A DNA stretch of 64,000 bases, from assembly GCF_042660675.1 (NCBI RefSeq), contig NZ_JBHSUL010000017.1, forward strand, positions 43,762 to 107,761. Direction: 5' to 3'. Positions 46,156 to 55,518 of this stretch are shown in pieces. A model generated the notes under the pieces. It searched no databases. It worked only from the letters and a program-made list of their open reading frames with translations, and had not been told where the DNA came from. The first letter of the stretch is position 1; every line of letters starts with the position of its first letter. The DNA is from Marinilactibacillus sp042660675 (GTDB lineage Bacteria > Bacillota > Bacilli > Lactobacillales > Carnobacteriaceae_A). Made by a program: the position numbers and the translations under genes.

Positions 46156-48045
46156 TTAAATAAATTCACTTAAATATTCCCAACGTTCCATTTTAGCTTC
46201 CAATTTTTGCTCAAGGTTTTCTTGTCGACGTGTGAGCTCACCTATGACACCGTAGTCGCTACCTGCTTGATTCATCTCTGATTGAATCTCTTCTAGTTCT
46301 TCTTCAAGTTTCGCAATTTCATCTTCTATTGTATCCCATTCTTTTTTTTCCATATAAGATAACTTTGTTTTTTCTTTTTTATCAGTAGATTTCTGGACAG
46401 GTGGGTTATCTTGATTTTTGATCTTTGTAGAAGCCGTATTCGTTTCTTGATTCTTTTCTTCTAAAAATTCCGTCATTTTACCGTAATACTCGTTGATTAA
46501 TCCATTACCATTGAATACAAGTAATTTCGTAGCCATCTTATCTAAGAAATAGCGATCATGCGATACGGCTATAACCGCGCCACTAAATGTTTGAATATAT
46601 TCTTCTAAAACAGTCAGTGTCTGGATATCTAGGTCATTCGTTGGCTCATCCAGTAGTAATACGTTTGGTTGTTGCATCAATAACTTCAACAAATATAGTC
46701 GTCTTTTTTCTCCACCTGATAGTCTACCGATCATAGTCCCATGAGTTGAACGATCAAATAAGAATCGTTCCAGTAACTGAGTCACACTTACACTTGTCCC
46801 ATCTGCCAAACGAACTTCTTCAGCAACTTCTTGTAAATAAGAAATCACTCTTTTGTTTTCGTCCATAGATTCGTTCGTCTGGGTGTAATACGCAATTTTA
46901 ACTGTTTCTCCTACTTCAATAATTCCACTGTCGAGTGGAATTTGATTGGCAAGGATATTTAAAAACGTTGTTTTCCCTGATCCATTTTCTCCAGTTATCC
47001 CGATTCTATCGGTTTGTTGAATCAAAAGATTGAACTCATCCAAAATCACTAGATCATCGCGTTTAAAACTAGCATTTTCAAGCTCAAGGACTTTTTTACC
47101 CAATCGGCTACCTGACAAATTCAAATCAAGTGAACCATTAGGATCAGTATTTGAAACCTCTTTTTTTAAATCAGTAAAGCGGTCAATTCTAGCTTGTTGT
47201 TTTGTACCACGGGCTTTAACCCCTGCACGCATCCAGGCTAGTTCTTGTTTATAAAGTTGCTTTTGTTTGTGCGCCTTACCAGCTTGAGTTTCTTCTCGCT
47301 CGGCTTTTAACCGAACATACTCCTGATAGTTTCCAACATATCTTTCCAATCGACCATGAGTCAACTCAACCATATGATTGACGACATGATCAAGGAAATA
47401 TCGATCATGCGTTACAAGTAGCAGTGCTCCTTTGTAAGACATTAAGAAATTTTCCAACCATTGGATCATCTCGAAGTCCAAGTGGTTGGTTGGCTCATCC
47501 AAGATCAACAAGTCTGGTTCTTGGATCAGTACCTGTGCCAATGCAACTCTTTTTTGTTGACCACCCGATAGTTGACCTACGATTGACTGCATGTCCGTAA
47601 TACCTAAACGAGTCAAAATAGATTTAGCGCTAGCACTAGCATTCCATGCATCCGCACTATTCATCTTCTGTTCTGCAGAAGCAAAGTGATTTTGTGCGCG
47701 TTCATCTGTAGGATCACTCGTCAACTGTTGCAAAGCAGATTCATAGTTTCTAACAGCTGACATAATCGCATTGGTTCCATCGAAAACTGTATTTAAAACT
47801 GTTTTCGTTTCATCTAAAGTATTCTTCTGTTTTAGATATCCAATAGTATAGTCATTGGGTTTTGAAATTTCTCCTTTATCTGGAGAAAGTTGTCTTGTAA
47901 GAATGTTTAAGAGACTTGTTTTTCCCGTCCCATTTACTCCAATTAAACCAATTCTTTGTCCATCTGTTATTGAAAAATCAATTGAATCGAATAATGTTTT
48001 CATTCCATACGAATGAGTCAAATTTTCTATTTTCAATTCTTTCAT
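46156..48045 (-). CDS. ABC-F family ATPase (Uup/YfmR type)
   Basis: A 629-residue soluble ABC protein with two nucleotide-binding domains. Walker A motifs are GVNGTGKTSLLN and GENGSGKTTFLN; signatures are LSGGQQKRVALAQVL and LSGGEKRRLYLLKLL, each followed by ILDEPTNHLD or LLDEPTNDLD. A charged linker and a C-terminal coiled coil (about 560-629) match the Uup/YfmR group, which acts on the ribosome. No membrane helices. Ribosome-related or antibiotic-protection function is possible; Uup/YfmR role in translation is the better guess. Confidence 0.9.
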   Translation of the reverse strand: MKELKIENLTHSYGMKTLFDSIDFSITDGQRIGLIGVNGTGKTSLLNILTRQLSPDKGEISKPNDYTIGYLKQKNTLDETKTVLNTVFDGTNAIMSAVRNYESALQQLTSDPTDERAQNHFASAEQKMNSADAWNASASAKSILTRLGITDMQSIVGQLSGGQQKRVALAQVLIQEPDLLILDEPTNHLDFEMIQWLENFLMSYKGALLLVTHDRYFLDHVVNHMVELTHGRLERYVGNYQEYVRLKAEREETQAGKAHKQKQLYKQELAWMRAGVKARGTKQQARIDRFTDLKKEVSNTDPNGSLDLNLSGSRLGKKVLELENASFKRDDLVILDEFNLLIQQTDRIGITGENGSGKTTFLNILANQIPLDSGIIEVGETVKIAYYTQTNESMDENKRVISYLQEVAEEVRLADGTSVSVTQLLERFLFDRSTHGTMIGRLSGGEKRRLYLLKLLMQQPNVLLLDEPTNDLDIQTLTVLEEYIQTFSGAVIAVSHDRYFLDKMATKLLVFNGNGLINEYYGKMTEFLEEKNQETNTASTKIKNQDNPPVQKSTDKKEKTKLSYMEKKEWDTIEDEIAKLEEELEEIQSEMNQAGSDYGVIGELTRRQENLEQKLEAKMERWEYLSEFI

Positions 48046-48099
48046 CTAGACCCACCCCTCTTATTATCGTACTACTATTCTATCATATCATAGGGATCA

Positions 48100-48256
48100 T
48101 ATAATGAATTAATTTAAGTTCTCTTTAAAACCTAACTTGAATGTTTTGAAACGTTTAGCTCTTGAGTCTGTGATTGCTTATAAGGACAAATTTGTTTATA
48201 CTGTCTATAAGCGTATTAGGCTTATTGAACCCATTAATTTTCATAGGAGGATTATC
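48100..48256 (+). promoter_or_regulatory. Long leader of the cold shock gene
   Basis: A TATAAT at 48100-48105 precedes a leader of about 145 bases up to the AGGAGG at 48245-48250. Long structured leaders are typical of csp genes and control their cold induction. No clear -35 hexamer is seen, so the promoter is tentative. Confidence 0.4.
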
Positions 48257-48478
48257 ATGACTTCAGGTAAAGTAAAATGGTTTAGTAATCAAAAAGGATA
48301 TGGTTTTATAGAATACAACGATCATGATGATGTATTTGTTCATTTTACTGGGATTGAAAAAGAGGGCTTTAAGACTCTTCAAGAAGGTCAGTTAGTTGAA
48401 TTTTCAATCGTTGAAGGTAATCGTGGTCCTCAAGCAACACAAGTACGCGAAATTGAAACTTCTTCAGAATCAGTTTAA
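48257..48478 (+). CDS. Cold shock protein
   Basis: A 73-residue OB-fold RNA chaperone. It shows GKVKWFSNQKGYGFIEYNDHDDVFVHF with RNP1 and RNP2, then VEFSIVEGNRGPQATQV. The start is fixed by AGGAGGATTATC; upstream open codons are leader. It has an acidic extension (ETSSESV) beyond the usual 66-residue length. Ends at a palindromic terminator. Confidence 0.94.
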   Translation: MTSGKVKWFSNQKGYGFIEYNDHDDVFVHFTGIEKEGFKTLQEGQLVEFSIVEGNRGPQATQVREIETSSESV

Positions 48479-48480
48479 TA

Positions 48481-48512
48481 AAAAAGGATTAGACAATTGT
48501 CTAATCCTTTTT
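48481..48512. terminator. Bidirectional terminator, 32-bp perfect palindrome
   Basis: AAAAAGGATTAGACAA (48481-48496) is followed directly by its reverse complement through 48512. It serves the cold shock gene and, from the other side, the EbsA-type gene, whose last codons it overlaps. Confidence 0.92.
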
Positions 48513-48968
48513 ACTATATTCTATCATTTCAGTAGCTATATTTATCTGCTCCTGCTGTGCCCATGAAACTAATTGATCTTGGGCTGCTCTAGGCATATAA
48601 ACGATATAAGGTTCTTGATTTGCTCTTTTTAGTTTAACAATCGTTTTTGAATCTGTTATAATAATTTGCTCAAGATCTTGAATGGCAATCGTTTCTTTTT
48701 TTATCCCCGCAAAATAATAAAAATCTAATGACTCTTCACTAATTTTTAGATAAGTCTCTTTTTTCAAATACATCAAGGCGATTGTAAGTATTGCAAAAAC
48801 CACTGTTCCCCAGTTCGGTTTAGTAATAGTCGTCGTGATGATGATAGCCAAACAAAAAGATATGAAAATAGCTGAGATATACATGGATTGAAACGCGGGT
48901 TCTAAAATGAGATTGAATTTATTGGAAACGTGGGATGTAGTACTATTTTTCTTGATTTTCATAGTCAT
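48501..48968 (-). CDS. EbsA-family membrane protein
   Basis: A protein of about 155 residues with two helices near residues 33-67 and a C-terminal PH-like beta domain, resembling EbsA of Enterococcus. The start is either MTMKIKK (used here, AGGAGT four bases upstream) or the ATG two codons later. Divergent from the RNase H-like gene, a pairing also found in related genomes. Function is not established; no signal peptide. Confidence 0.7.
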   Translation of the reverse strand: MTMKIKKNSTTSHVSNKFNLILEPAFQSMYISAIFISFCLAIIITTTITKPNWGTVVFAILTIALMYLKKETYLKISEESLDFYYFAGIKKETIAIQDLEQIIITDSKTIVKLKRANQEPYIVYMPRAAQDQLVSWAQQEQINIATEMIEYSKKD

Positions 48969-49004
48969 AAAACTCCTAGTCTTTAATAATTGAAAGGGTG
49001 GCAC

Positions 49005-49406
49005 ATGTTAAAAGTTTATTCTGACGCTGCGGTCAATGGTAATCCTGGTTCAGCTGGTATCGGCATTGTTATAACTGGAGCAGATATGTATATACAACTT
49101 GCTTTACCACTAGAAGGACAATGGGATAACCATACTGCAGAATTTGAAGCTATAAGGTTAGCAATCAATTGGCTCGTAGAAAATGACCAGACTCATTCTA
49201 TTACCCAATTTTTTACCGACAGTCAGGTCGTCGCTCGCTCTATAGAAAAAAAGTATGTGAAAAGTGAGACTTTCAAGCCCTATTTAAACGAATGTTTGGC
49301 CCTACTTGAATCTCTTTCCTATTATGAAATCAATTGGATTCCAGAGAAGCAGAACAAAGGTGCAGATAACCTTGCAAAGCAAGGTCTACAGAAAGCGATT
49401 CGTTAG
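49005..49406 (+). CDS. RNase HI-family protein (YpdQ type)
   Basis: A 133-residue RNase H fold protein. The four acidic residues are in VYSDAAVNGNPG, NHTAEFEAI, FFTDSQVVARS and NKGADNLAKQG. GAAAGGG lies six bases before the ATG; a TTG five codons upstream is less likely. It is shorter than E. coli RNase HI and lacks the basic protrusion, as in YpdQ. It may act on RNA/DNA hybrids. Confidence 0.85.
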   Translation: MLKVYSDAAVNGNPGSAGIGIVITGADMYIQLALPLEGQWDNHTAEFEAIRLAINWLVENDQTHSITQFFTDSQVVARSIEKKYVKSETFKPYLNECLALLESLSYYEINWIPEKQNKGADNLAKQGLQKAIR

Positions 49407-49502
49407 TTGCGTACGTATTTGCTCTTATATCATAACAGGTTTTACTTTAATTTGCTTGAAAATAGTTTAAAATCGAATGATTGACTATTATAAAGTTAAA
49501 AT

Positions 49503-49544
49503 AGAACAAGAAGTGATCAGCATATACTGATCACTTCTTGTTCT
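49503..49544. terminator. Bidirectional terminator between RNase H gene and CNNM gene
   Basis: AGAACAAGAAGTGATCAG and CTGATCACTTCTTGTTCT form a perfect 18-bp stem with a six-base loop. Confidence 0.9.
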
Positions 49545-50855
49545 TTATTTTGAGAGAACGATGATCGCATTTTTTAAATGATCATTTTCCATATGAATAT
49601 TTTTCATAATAAAACCATATTCTGTAAACAATTGTGTACTTTGCTTTTCAATAAAATCTTTATTTGAAAAATAAAGGTCATTCAAATTCTTAAATTGATC
49701 CAACGGAATCTTCAACATGAGCTTTTTGTTCAATTCTTCGATACTCGTATTTCCATTTACAAGCCATGAATGTTGATTAAGCGGTTTGATATTCTGTGAT
49801 TCATTGGACATTAGGATATCATCACTGAATTCTCCTACAATTTGTTCAAGTAAATCATTCATTGTTATAATCCCACTCGTGCCACCATACTCATCAATCA
49901 CAACAGCAAAGCGATCTTTCGTCTGCTTCATATTTCTGAAAAGTACGTCTGCTCGAACTGTTTCTAGTACATAGTTCACAGGACGAATCACTTCATTTCT
50001 TAGATAACTTAATCTCTTGTCATCCACTCTGAAGTAGTCTTTTGTGTACAAAATCCCCACGATATTATCGGTAGATTCGCTACATACGGGATAAACCGAA
50101 TGTCTCCCAGCTCTAATCGTACTTTCCCAGTCCTCTTCCGTATCGTCCATCCATAGAAAGACAACAGAAGTTCTGTGTGTCATGATTTCTTCTATTTGAG
50201 TATCATCGAACTCAAATATATTTTGAATCATATGTTCTTCATCTGGTTGTATTTGACCTTTTTGAGCACCTATGTCTAGCATCAAACGGATTTCTTCTTC
50301 AGTATCTTCACTTTCATCGTCATCTGAACTGATACCAAAAATCCTCAGAATGCCTTTTGTAGAAAGAGAAAAAAGTCGAACAACGGGGGTGAAAATTTTT
50401 GAGATAAGGGTTACCAATCCCGAAAGAAACAGTGCTACTTTTTCTGGACTTCTCAAGGCTAACTGTTTGGGAACCAATTCCCCTAATACAACTGTAAAAA
50501 AAGTTAATAACAAAGTGATGACAACTAATGATGTAAGATTTAATACAGCAATTGGAATTTCTACTCCAATTTTTGAAAGTAGGTCGACTAATCGACTCGA
50601 GAAGTTTTCAGTGGCCACTGCACTACTCAGTAAATTGACTAAGGTAATTCCAATCTGAATGGTTGCTAAAAAGTCTGAAGAATTTTCTGTTAACTTTTTC
50701 AGTCTTTTCGCGCGAACGTCTCCACTCTGTGCAAGTCTTTCTAATTTATTATCGTTTATTGTAATGACAGCAATTTCTGCACTAGCAAATATCGCATTTA
50801 GAAATATAAAGACAAACTGTAGAACAAAAAGCCATAGCAAAGAAATATCGGACAA
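49545..50855 (-). CDS. CNNM-transmembrane, CBS and CorC domain protein (HlyC/CorC family), TTG start
   Basis: A 436-residue membrane protein with three or four helices in an N-terminal DUF21/CNNM domain (FASAEIAVITIND, then TVVLGELVPKQLAL), two CBS domains (about 215-335) and a C-terminal CorC/HlyC domain. The family includes magnesium or cobalt exporters and ion homeostasis proteins. The start is TTG eight bases after GGAGG; the open frame extends further but has no site. A hairpin-rich leader lies upstream. Confidence 0.88.
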   Translation of the reverse strand: MSDISLLWLFVLQFVFIFLNAIFASAEIAVITINDNKLERLAQSGDVRAKRLKKLTENSSDFLATIQIGITLVNLLSSAVATENFSSRLVDLLSKIGVEIPIAVLNLTSLVVITLLLTFFTVVLGELVPKQLALRSPEKVALFLSGLVTLISKIFTPVVRLFSLSTKGILRIFGISSDDDESEDTEEEIRLMLDIGAQKGQIQPDEEHMIQNIFEFDDTQIEEIMTHRTSVVFLWMDDTEEDWESTIRAGRHSVYPVCSESTDNIVGILYTKDYFRVDDKRLSYLRNEVIRPVNYVLETVRADVLFRNMKQTKDRFAVVIDEYGGTSGIITMNDLLEQIVGEFSDDILMSNESQNIKPLNQHSWLVNGNTSIEELNKKLMLKIPLDQFKNLNDLYFSNKDFIEKQSTQLFTEYGFIMKNIHMENDHLKNAIIVLSK

Positions 50856-51238
50856 CTGATTTACCTCCAAGTATATTTGGCTTGATTGAGTTGAGCATCC
50901 TTGCACTGGAATTTTCTATAAACGTAAAACACAATAATGAATAGATAAACTTAGCCCCTCATTAGGATACAATTTCACATATACCCTAATAGAAAAATCA
51001 GAGGCATTAAGAGTTGATTGCTCCGTTGTCGCGTCATCATCACTACTTTCCATGACTAACCTTCTTATCTACATGAAATTTTATTAACCTTAGTATAACA
51101 ATGTTTTTCTACTAGTCAACTAAGACTATTATAGACGACTGGACAGGTTGAAATATTAAATTATTCCTAAGCACTTAATTTGAATTGCTAATCAAAGAGG
51201 TGTCATTTATGATTGGAATACAATGGAGGTTAGCATAA
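50856..51238. other. Intergenic region with leader hairpin between CNNM gene and DUF368 gene
   Basis: ATTAGGATAC (50961-50970) and ATACCCTAAT (50981-50990) form a 10-bp stem with two wobble pairs on the minus strand, between CCTC and GAGG blocks. I compared it with magnesium (M-box) and manganese (yybP-ykoY) riboswitch cores and found no match. Otherwise AT-rich with no gene. Confidence 0.4.
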
Positions 51239-52081
51239 TTGAAAAATGAACTAATACAGTGGATCATTCGTTTTATAAAAGGTATATTTATCGGTTCAGG
51301 TGCTATTTTACCTGGTGTCAGTGGCGGCGCCTTAGCTGCAGTTTTTGGAATTTATGAAGAGATTATTCAGTTTATTTCTAATATTAAGAAAGAGTTCAAA
51401 AGTAAGTTATTCTTCTTTTTACCTGTCGGACTTGGTGCCCTATTTGGGATCATCGTACTCGCCTATCCAATAGAAGCATTACTGCGAAACCATCCTGTTT
51501 TTATTCTTTTATTTTTCATGGGCTGTATCTTTGGTACTGTTCCTTTACTTTATAGAAAGGCGAAACTTCATGGACAGAAAAAATGGCATATCTACCTTAC
51601 TGTTCTTACGACTATTGTTTCTTTTATTTTATTAATTTCAGCCAACACCTTCTTAGATGTACAAGTAGCTCAGACACCTGTGACGTGGATTATGGTTGGC
51701 TTTATTTTCGCTTTGGGTTTTATTGTGCCGGGTCTAAGTCCTTCAAACTTCTTGATTTACATGAATCTCTACGAACCATTAACTCGTGGAATCAGTCGAC
51801 TGGATTGGATGATATTACTACCGGTTGGTATCGGCGCACTGATATGTATAATTGCTCTTTCCAAGTTAGTTAATCACTTGATGAATTTTTATTATACAAC
51901 GATTTTTCATTTTATCTTAGGAATCGTAATCGCTTCAACCGTGATTATTTTTCCAAGCCAAAATCAATGGTCTCAACTATCTTTATTGGGTGTCATTTTA
52001 TCTATTGTATTATTTATAATTGGTCTACTTCTTGGACTATGGATGGGACGACTAGAATTAAAACATAAGCCAGAGGATTAA
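51239..52081 (+). CDS. DUF368 family protein, polyprenyl-phosphate translocase (PopT-type), TTG start
   Basis: A 280-residue protein with about eight helices. The family signature IGSGAILPGVSGGALAAVFGIYEEII occupies the N-terminus (TTG start nine bases after GGAGG), and the internal repeat FIVPGLSPSNFLIYMNLYEP near 160-180 mirrors it. Members called PopT translocate undecaprenyl phosphate, recycling the wall carrier lipid. Ends at a strong terminator. Confidence 0.88.
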   Translation: MKNELIQWIIRFIKGIFIGSGAILPGVSGGALAAVFGIYEEIIQFISNIKKEFKSKLFFFLPVGLGALFGIIVLAYPIEALLRNHPVFILLFFMGCIFGTVPLLYRKAKLHGQKKWHIYLTVLTTIVSFILLISANTFLDVQVAQTPVTWIMVGFIFALGFIVPGLSPSNFLIYMNLYEPLTRGISRLDWMILLPVGIGALICIIALSKLVNHLMNFYYTTIFHFILGIVIASTVIIFPSQNQWSQLSLLGVILSIVLFIIGLLLGLWMGRLELKHKPED

Positions 52082-52120
52082 AAAGAAGCCTGCATCCAAT
52101 GATGTAGGCTTCTTGATTGT
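52081..52120. terminator. Bidirectional terminator after DUF368 gene
   Basis: AAGAAGCCTGCATC and GATGTAGGCTTCTT pair with one G-T wobble around CAAT; A-run upstream and T-rich sequence downstream. Confidence 0.85.
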
Positions 52121-52636
52121 TTAGAATGATTGGTTGAAGTTTTCTCTCAAAAGACCCATGACATAACCGTTCGTATATGCGCCTTTAATAAAATACTGTT
52201 GCTTTCTTTCTCCTTCGATTTCGAATCCCACTTTTTTATAGATATGAATGGCTTTTTCGTTATAATCTACGACATCCAGTGAAATCTTGTTTAAGTTCAA
52301 CTGGTTGAATCCATATTTGACCACTAGTTCCGTAGACCTAGTAGCATATCCTTTTCCATGATGGGAAGGATCTAACATGATCGCAAAAGTCGCACTTCTG
52401 TGGCGGGGGTTAATATTAAACAAACTGGTGTAGCCGATTTTTTGGTCTCCATCATAAATAATGAATTGTCTAATTGTGTCACTTTTTTGATTGTCTTCGT
52501 ACTCTTTGAGCAACCGTTCTTTGGATGTATATGCCTCAGCGCACCAAAATTCCATAATATCTGGATTTTTTCTCATTTGATGCATAAAGTCTACATCTTC
52601 TTTTTCTACAGCTTTTAACCTTAATTCTTCACTCAT
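52121..52636 (-). CDS. GNAT-family acetyltransferase (RimJ/RimL or SpeG-like)
   Basis: A 171-residue acetyltransferase. It starts MSEELRLKAVEKEDVDFMHQM, has the acetyl-CoA loop LDPSHHGKGYATRSTELVVKYGF near residues 90-112, and IHIYKKVGFEIEGE near 130. The overall pattern fits the RimL/SpeG group (spermidine or ribosomal N-terminal substrates); the exact substrate is not determined. GGGAGGATTATT precedes the ATG. Confidence 0.85.
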   Translation of the reverse strand: MSEELRLKAVEKEDVDFMHQMRKNPDIMEFWCAEAYTSKERLLKEYEDNQKSDTIRQFIIYDGDQKIGYTSLFNINPRHRSATFAIMLDPSHHGKGYATRSTELVVKYGFNQLNLNKISLDVVDYNEKAIHIYKKVGFEIEGERKQQYFIKGAYTNGYVMGLLRENFNQSF

Positions 52637-52847
52637 AATAATCCTCCCATGATACGTTTGTTGAAGTAAGTGATTCGAACAGTTTGATTTTTACACTTCA
52701 AAAAGTCTTTATCTATTGATTCTATACTACTCAATGCTACTTACTATTCCGTATTACAAGTTTACCTGTCAAAACAAGCAAAGTAAAGAAAGACGCCAAT
52801 TGTCTTAAACGTCCCTGATCATTGAAAGATCATTTCACTTTTTCTTC

Positions 52848-53609
52848 TTATAAATATTGAAGAACACTTTTCCAGGCCTTAGAAGTTGGGTTAACAACTC
52901 CGAAGTGCTCGATTCCTGAGAGTCTGACTATTTCAATATCCTCTCTCATTGCTTTTGCTTTAGTGTAGTAATTACTAAGTTCAATCGGAACATGTCGATC
53001 CTCCGTACCGTGTATTAAAACCTGAGGTGTCCGAAGGGGGAGTAAATTTGCTGGAGAAGCTTTATCGTACCGATTTTGAAACGCTTCTACAGTGCCGCCA
53101 ATGAAGTCTAAAACTGGACTGGTTAATGGTTTCTGACTATTATGAATAAGTAGCATATGTTCTAGATCAGTTACACCAGCGAGACTAATGACTTTTTCGA
53201 TAGGTACCATTAGCTCAATAGTTTCATCAGTGAATTTACTATTTGACGATACCCATAATGCTAGATGACCACCAGCTGAATGCCCTATCAAAGTTACACC
53301 CTTAGTAAGCTCTATCTCGTATAAACTCTTTAATTGAGTAAGATGGTTAACAGCAGCAATAATGTCCAAAAAAGTCCCCGGCCATCCGCCACCAATTTCT
53401 CCTACGCGTCTGTATTCAATATTCCAGACAGCATATCCTCGCTTACTCAAATCCACTGCAAGGTCATTATTTTCATCCAATTGATATTTTGATTTCCAGA
53501 AACCGCCATGAATACTTACAATGATTGGCCAAGGTCCTGAAGTTTCAGGTATATGTAATTCGCCAAATTGTGAAACATGTTCGCCATATGTAATTTTAAT
53601 TTTTCCCAT
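52848..53609 (-). CDS. Alpha/beta hydrolase
   Basis: A 253-residue hydrolase of the esterase/BD-FAE type. SIHGGFWKS is the oxyanion strand, LIGHSAGGHLALW has the nucleophile Ser near residue 109, HGTEDRHVPIE the Asp and GIEHFGV the His. AGGAGG precedes the start MGKIKITYGEH. No signal peptide. Acts on an unknown ester. It stands alone between 52637 and 53750, gaps with no other gene. Confidence 0.85.
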   Translation of the reverse strand: MGKIKITYGEHVSQFGELHIPETSGPWPIIVSIHGGFWKSKYQLDENNDLAVDLSKRGYAVWNIEYRRVGEIGGGWPGTFLDIIAAVNHLTQLKSLYEIELTKGVTLIGHSAGGHLALWVSSNSKFTDETIELMVPIEKVISLAGVTDLEHMLLIHNSQKPLTSPVLDFIGGTVEAFQNRYDKASPANLLPLRTPQVLIHGTEDRHVPIELSNYYTKAKAMREDIEIVRLSGIEHFGVVNPTSKAWKSVLQYL

Positions 53610-53750
53610 TTTTTTCCTCCTCTAAAATAAATCAGTATTCAAAATTAAACCGATAGTTTTTACATTAATTTATATTTTTATTTTATTATATACCAACTAG
53701 TTCAGTTATTCTAACTCCTTAGAAATAGAAATGATTTATTATAGAAGCAT

Positions 53751-53789
53751 AAAAAACCACTTTCTCAAATTTTCATTTAAGAAAGTGGT
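53751..53789 (-). terminator. Terminator after the RlmL-like gene
   Basis: ACCACTTTCT and AGAAAGTGGT form a 10-bp stem with a loop of about 14 bases; on the minus strand GGTTTTTTATG follows the stem. Confidence 0.85.
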
Positions 53790-53806
53790 CTCTGTTTAAC
53801 GCATAG

Positions 53807-54949
53807 TTATTTTCTTTTACCCCAGTATTGGAAATAGTCTGTTCTAAGATATCCATTATAGAGTTTTCGCTTCTTAGTCGCTCTTTCTCCGTAATGCGTT
53901 TCAAAGTCCAAATCACTTGTAATAATATATTTACTCCAAGTTTTAAGTGGTTTGAACGCTTTACCCATATCGCGGTAAATTTGAGCTGCTTGTTCTGGAT
54001 CTCCCAAACGTTCACCATAAGGAGGATTGGCTACAATCACACCAAATTCTTTATCCGTTGTAAAATCTGCTACTTGCATTTGTTTGAATCTGACACTATG
54101 AGAAAGACCCGCTTCCATAGCATTTTCTTTTGCGATTTCAATCATACTATGATCAATATCTGTACCTAGTATATCTAATTCTGCGTCATAATCAGCTTGA
54201 TCTTCGGCATCTTGTCTCACTTTTGCCCACATTTCTTCAGGCATCCAGTCCCACTCTTCGCATAAGAACGAACGATTGAATCCAGGAGCGATATTGTGAC
54301 CAATCAATGCTGCTTCAATGGCAATCGTACCCGATCCACATACTGGATCTACAAATGGACGATCTTTTCTCCATGTTGTGAGCATAACTAGAGCTGCCGC
54401 CATATTTTCTTTAAGCGGTGCGCCACCTTTATCAGAACGATAGCCACGTTTGAAAAGACTTGGACCTGTCGTATCGATCGTCAATAATACTTTATCTTTC
54501 AGAATCGATACTTCGATTGGAACTTTCGCGCCACTTTCTGGAAGCATTCCACTTCTGTGATAAACATCTTTTATCTTATCTGCAATAGCTTTGTTTACGA
54601 TTCTCTGTACATCAGGCACACTATAAAGCGTTGATTTATGAGACTTTCCAGAAACCGGGAAAGCTGAATCAATTGATAAAAAATCATCCCAAGGCAATGC
54701 TTTTGTTTGCTCAAACAAGTCATCGAATGTAGTAGCCTCGAACTCTCCAACAATAATTTTAACACGGTCAGCAGTTCTTAACCACAAATTTGTTTTCGCA
54801 ATGTCTTCTTTTTCACCTTCGAAACGTGCACGACCGTTTTCTACTTCAACCTTGTATCCCATGTCTTTTAATTCTTTGCCAACCAGCGCTTCAATCCCGC
54901 TAGCTGCTGTTGCTAAAAGTTTATACGTCAAGTTTATCCCTACTTTCAT
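53807..54949 (-). CDS. THUMP-domain SAM-dependent rRNA methyltransferase (RlmL-like, YpsC)
   Basis: A 380-residue enzyme. An N-terminal THUMP RNA-binding domain (about 45-160) precedes a Rossmann methyltransferase domain with the SAM loop PFVDPVCGSGTIAIEAAL near residue 200 and the catalytic VIVANPPYGERLGD near 310. It corresponds to the N-terminal half of E. coli RlmL (23S m2G2445). First in the rlmL-rnpB-gpsB neighbourhood conserved in Bacillota. Confidence 0.9.
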   Translation of the reverse strand: MKVGINLTYKLLATAASGIEALVGKELKDMGYKVEVENGRARFEGEKEDIAKTNLWLRTADRVKIIVGEFEATTFDDLFEQTKALPWDDFLSIDSAFPVSGKSHKSTLYSVPDVQRIVNKAIADKIKDVYHRSGMLPESGAKVPIEVSILKDKVLLTIDTTGPSLFKRGYRSDKGGAPLKENMAAALVMLTTWRKDRPFVDPVCGSGTIAIEAALIGHNIAPGFNRSFLCEEWDWMPEEMWAKVRQDAEDQADYDAELDILGTDIDHSMIEIAKENAMEAGLSHSVRFKQMQVADFTTDKEFGVIVANPPYGERLGDPEQAAQIYRDMGKAFKPLKTWSKYIITSDLDFETHYGERATKKRKLYNGYLRTDYFQYWGKRK

Positions 54950-54957
54950 TTTTTGTT

Positions 54958-55386
54958 TTAAAGCATTGTTCCAATACTGACTGCGATTACCACTAGATAT
55001 ATGTAAGGCGCAATGTCAGAAATCTTTTTCCGTTCAACTAATTCTTTTGAACTGCTCGCTTTTAGTAACGTGATTATTCGAGTAATCAACTCCACTACTA
55101 ATACAAGCAGCATTACAAGTATAAAATATCTCGCTATTGGTACGGCGAAATTCAACCATAAACTAATCAAAGTATAACCGAATAAGAGGATAAATTGAAA
55201 TAATACTATTCTAATAACGACTTCTTTTTTCTTAGATAATTCGTTCCCAAACATGGTAGCCATCAAGTTTTCGGTCGCAACCGTTTGACTCAATTTCTCA
55301 GACTTTGACTTAGCTCTGTTCATACAGATCATAATTCCCATAAGTACACCATACAGTACCATTGGGATAACAAAAAGTTCTTTCAT
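54958..55386 (-). CDS. Four-helix membrane protein, unknown
   Basis: A 142-residue protein. Helices at about 5-22, 64-86, 90-110 and 126-142; the segment at 24-58 is charged and polar. No family is recognised. Sits eight bases upstream of the RlmL-like gene on the same strand and downstream of rnpB, so it is probably cotranscribed with the methyltransferase. Confidence 0.65.
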   Translation of the reverse strand: MKELFVIPMVLYGVLMGIMICMNRAKSKSEKLSQTVATENLMATMFGNELSKKKEVVIRIVLFQFILLFGYTLISLWLNFAVPIARYFILVMLLVLVVELITRIITLLKASSSKELVERKKISDIAPYIYLVVIAVSIGTML

Positions 55387-55411
55387 ACCTCGATCCCTTC
55401 ATACATAAAAA

Positions 55412-55446
55412 ATGCAAAAAATAAATCCTCCCTATTCGGGGAGGAT
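55412..55446 (-). terminator. Terminator after rnpB
   Basis: ATCCTCCC pairs with GGGAGGAT around TATTCG; on the minus strand a long T-rich run follows (TTTATTTTTTG). A second hairpin, AGCAGCTT with AAGCTGCT near 55479-55505, lies between it and the end of the RNA. Confidence 0.85.
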
Positions 55447-55518
55447 AGCTCCTGAATCAATATGATGGTTGTTTATCTAGCAGCTTCTCAAAAAGAAAAG
55501 CTGCTACACATCATAAAC

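Noticed and set aside
50856..51238. Magnesium or manganese riboswitch before the CNNM gene
   Set aside because: The conserved core blocks of the M-box and yybP-ykoY aptamers could not be found; only a simple hairpin is present.
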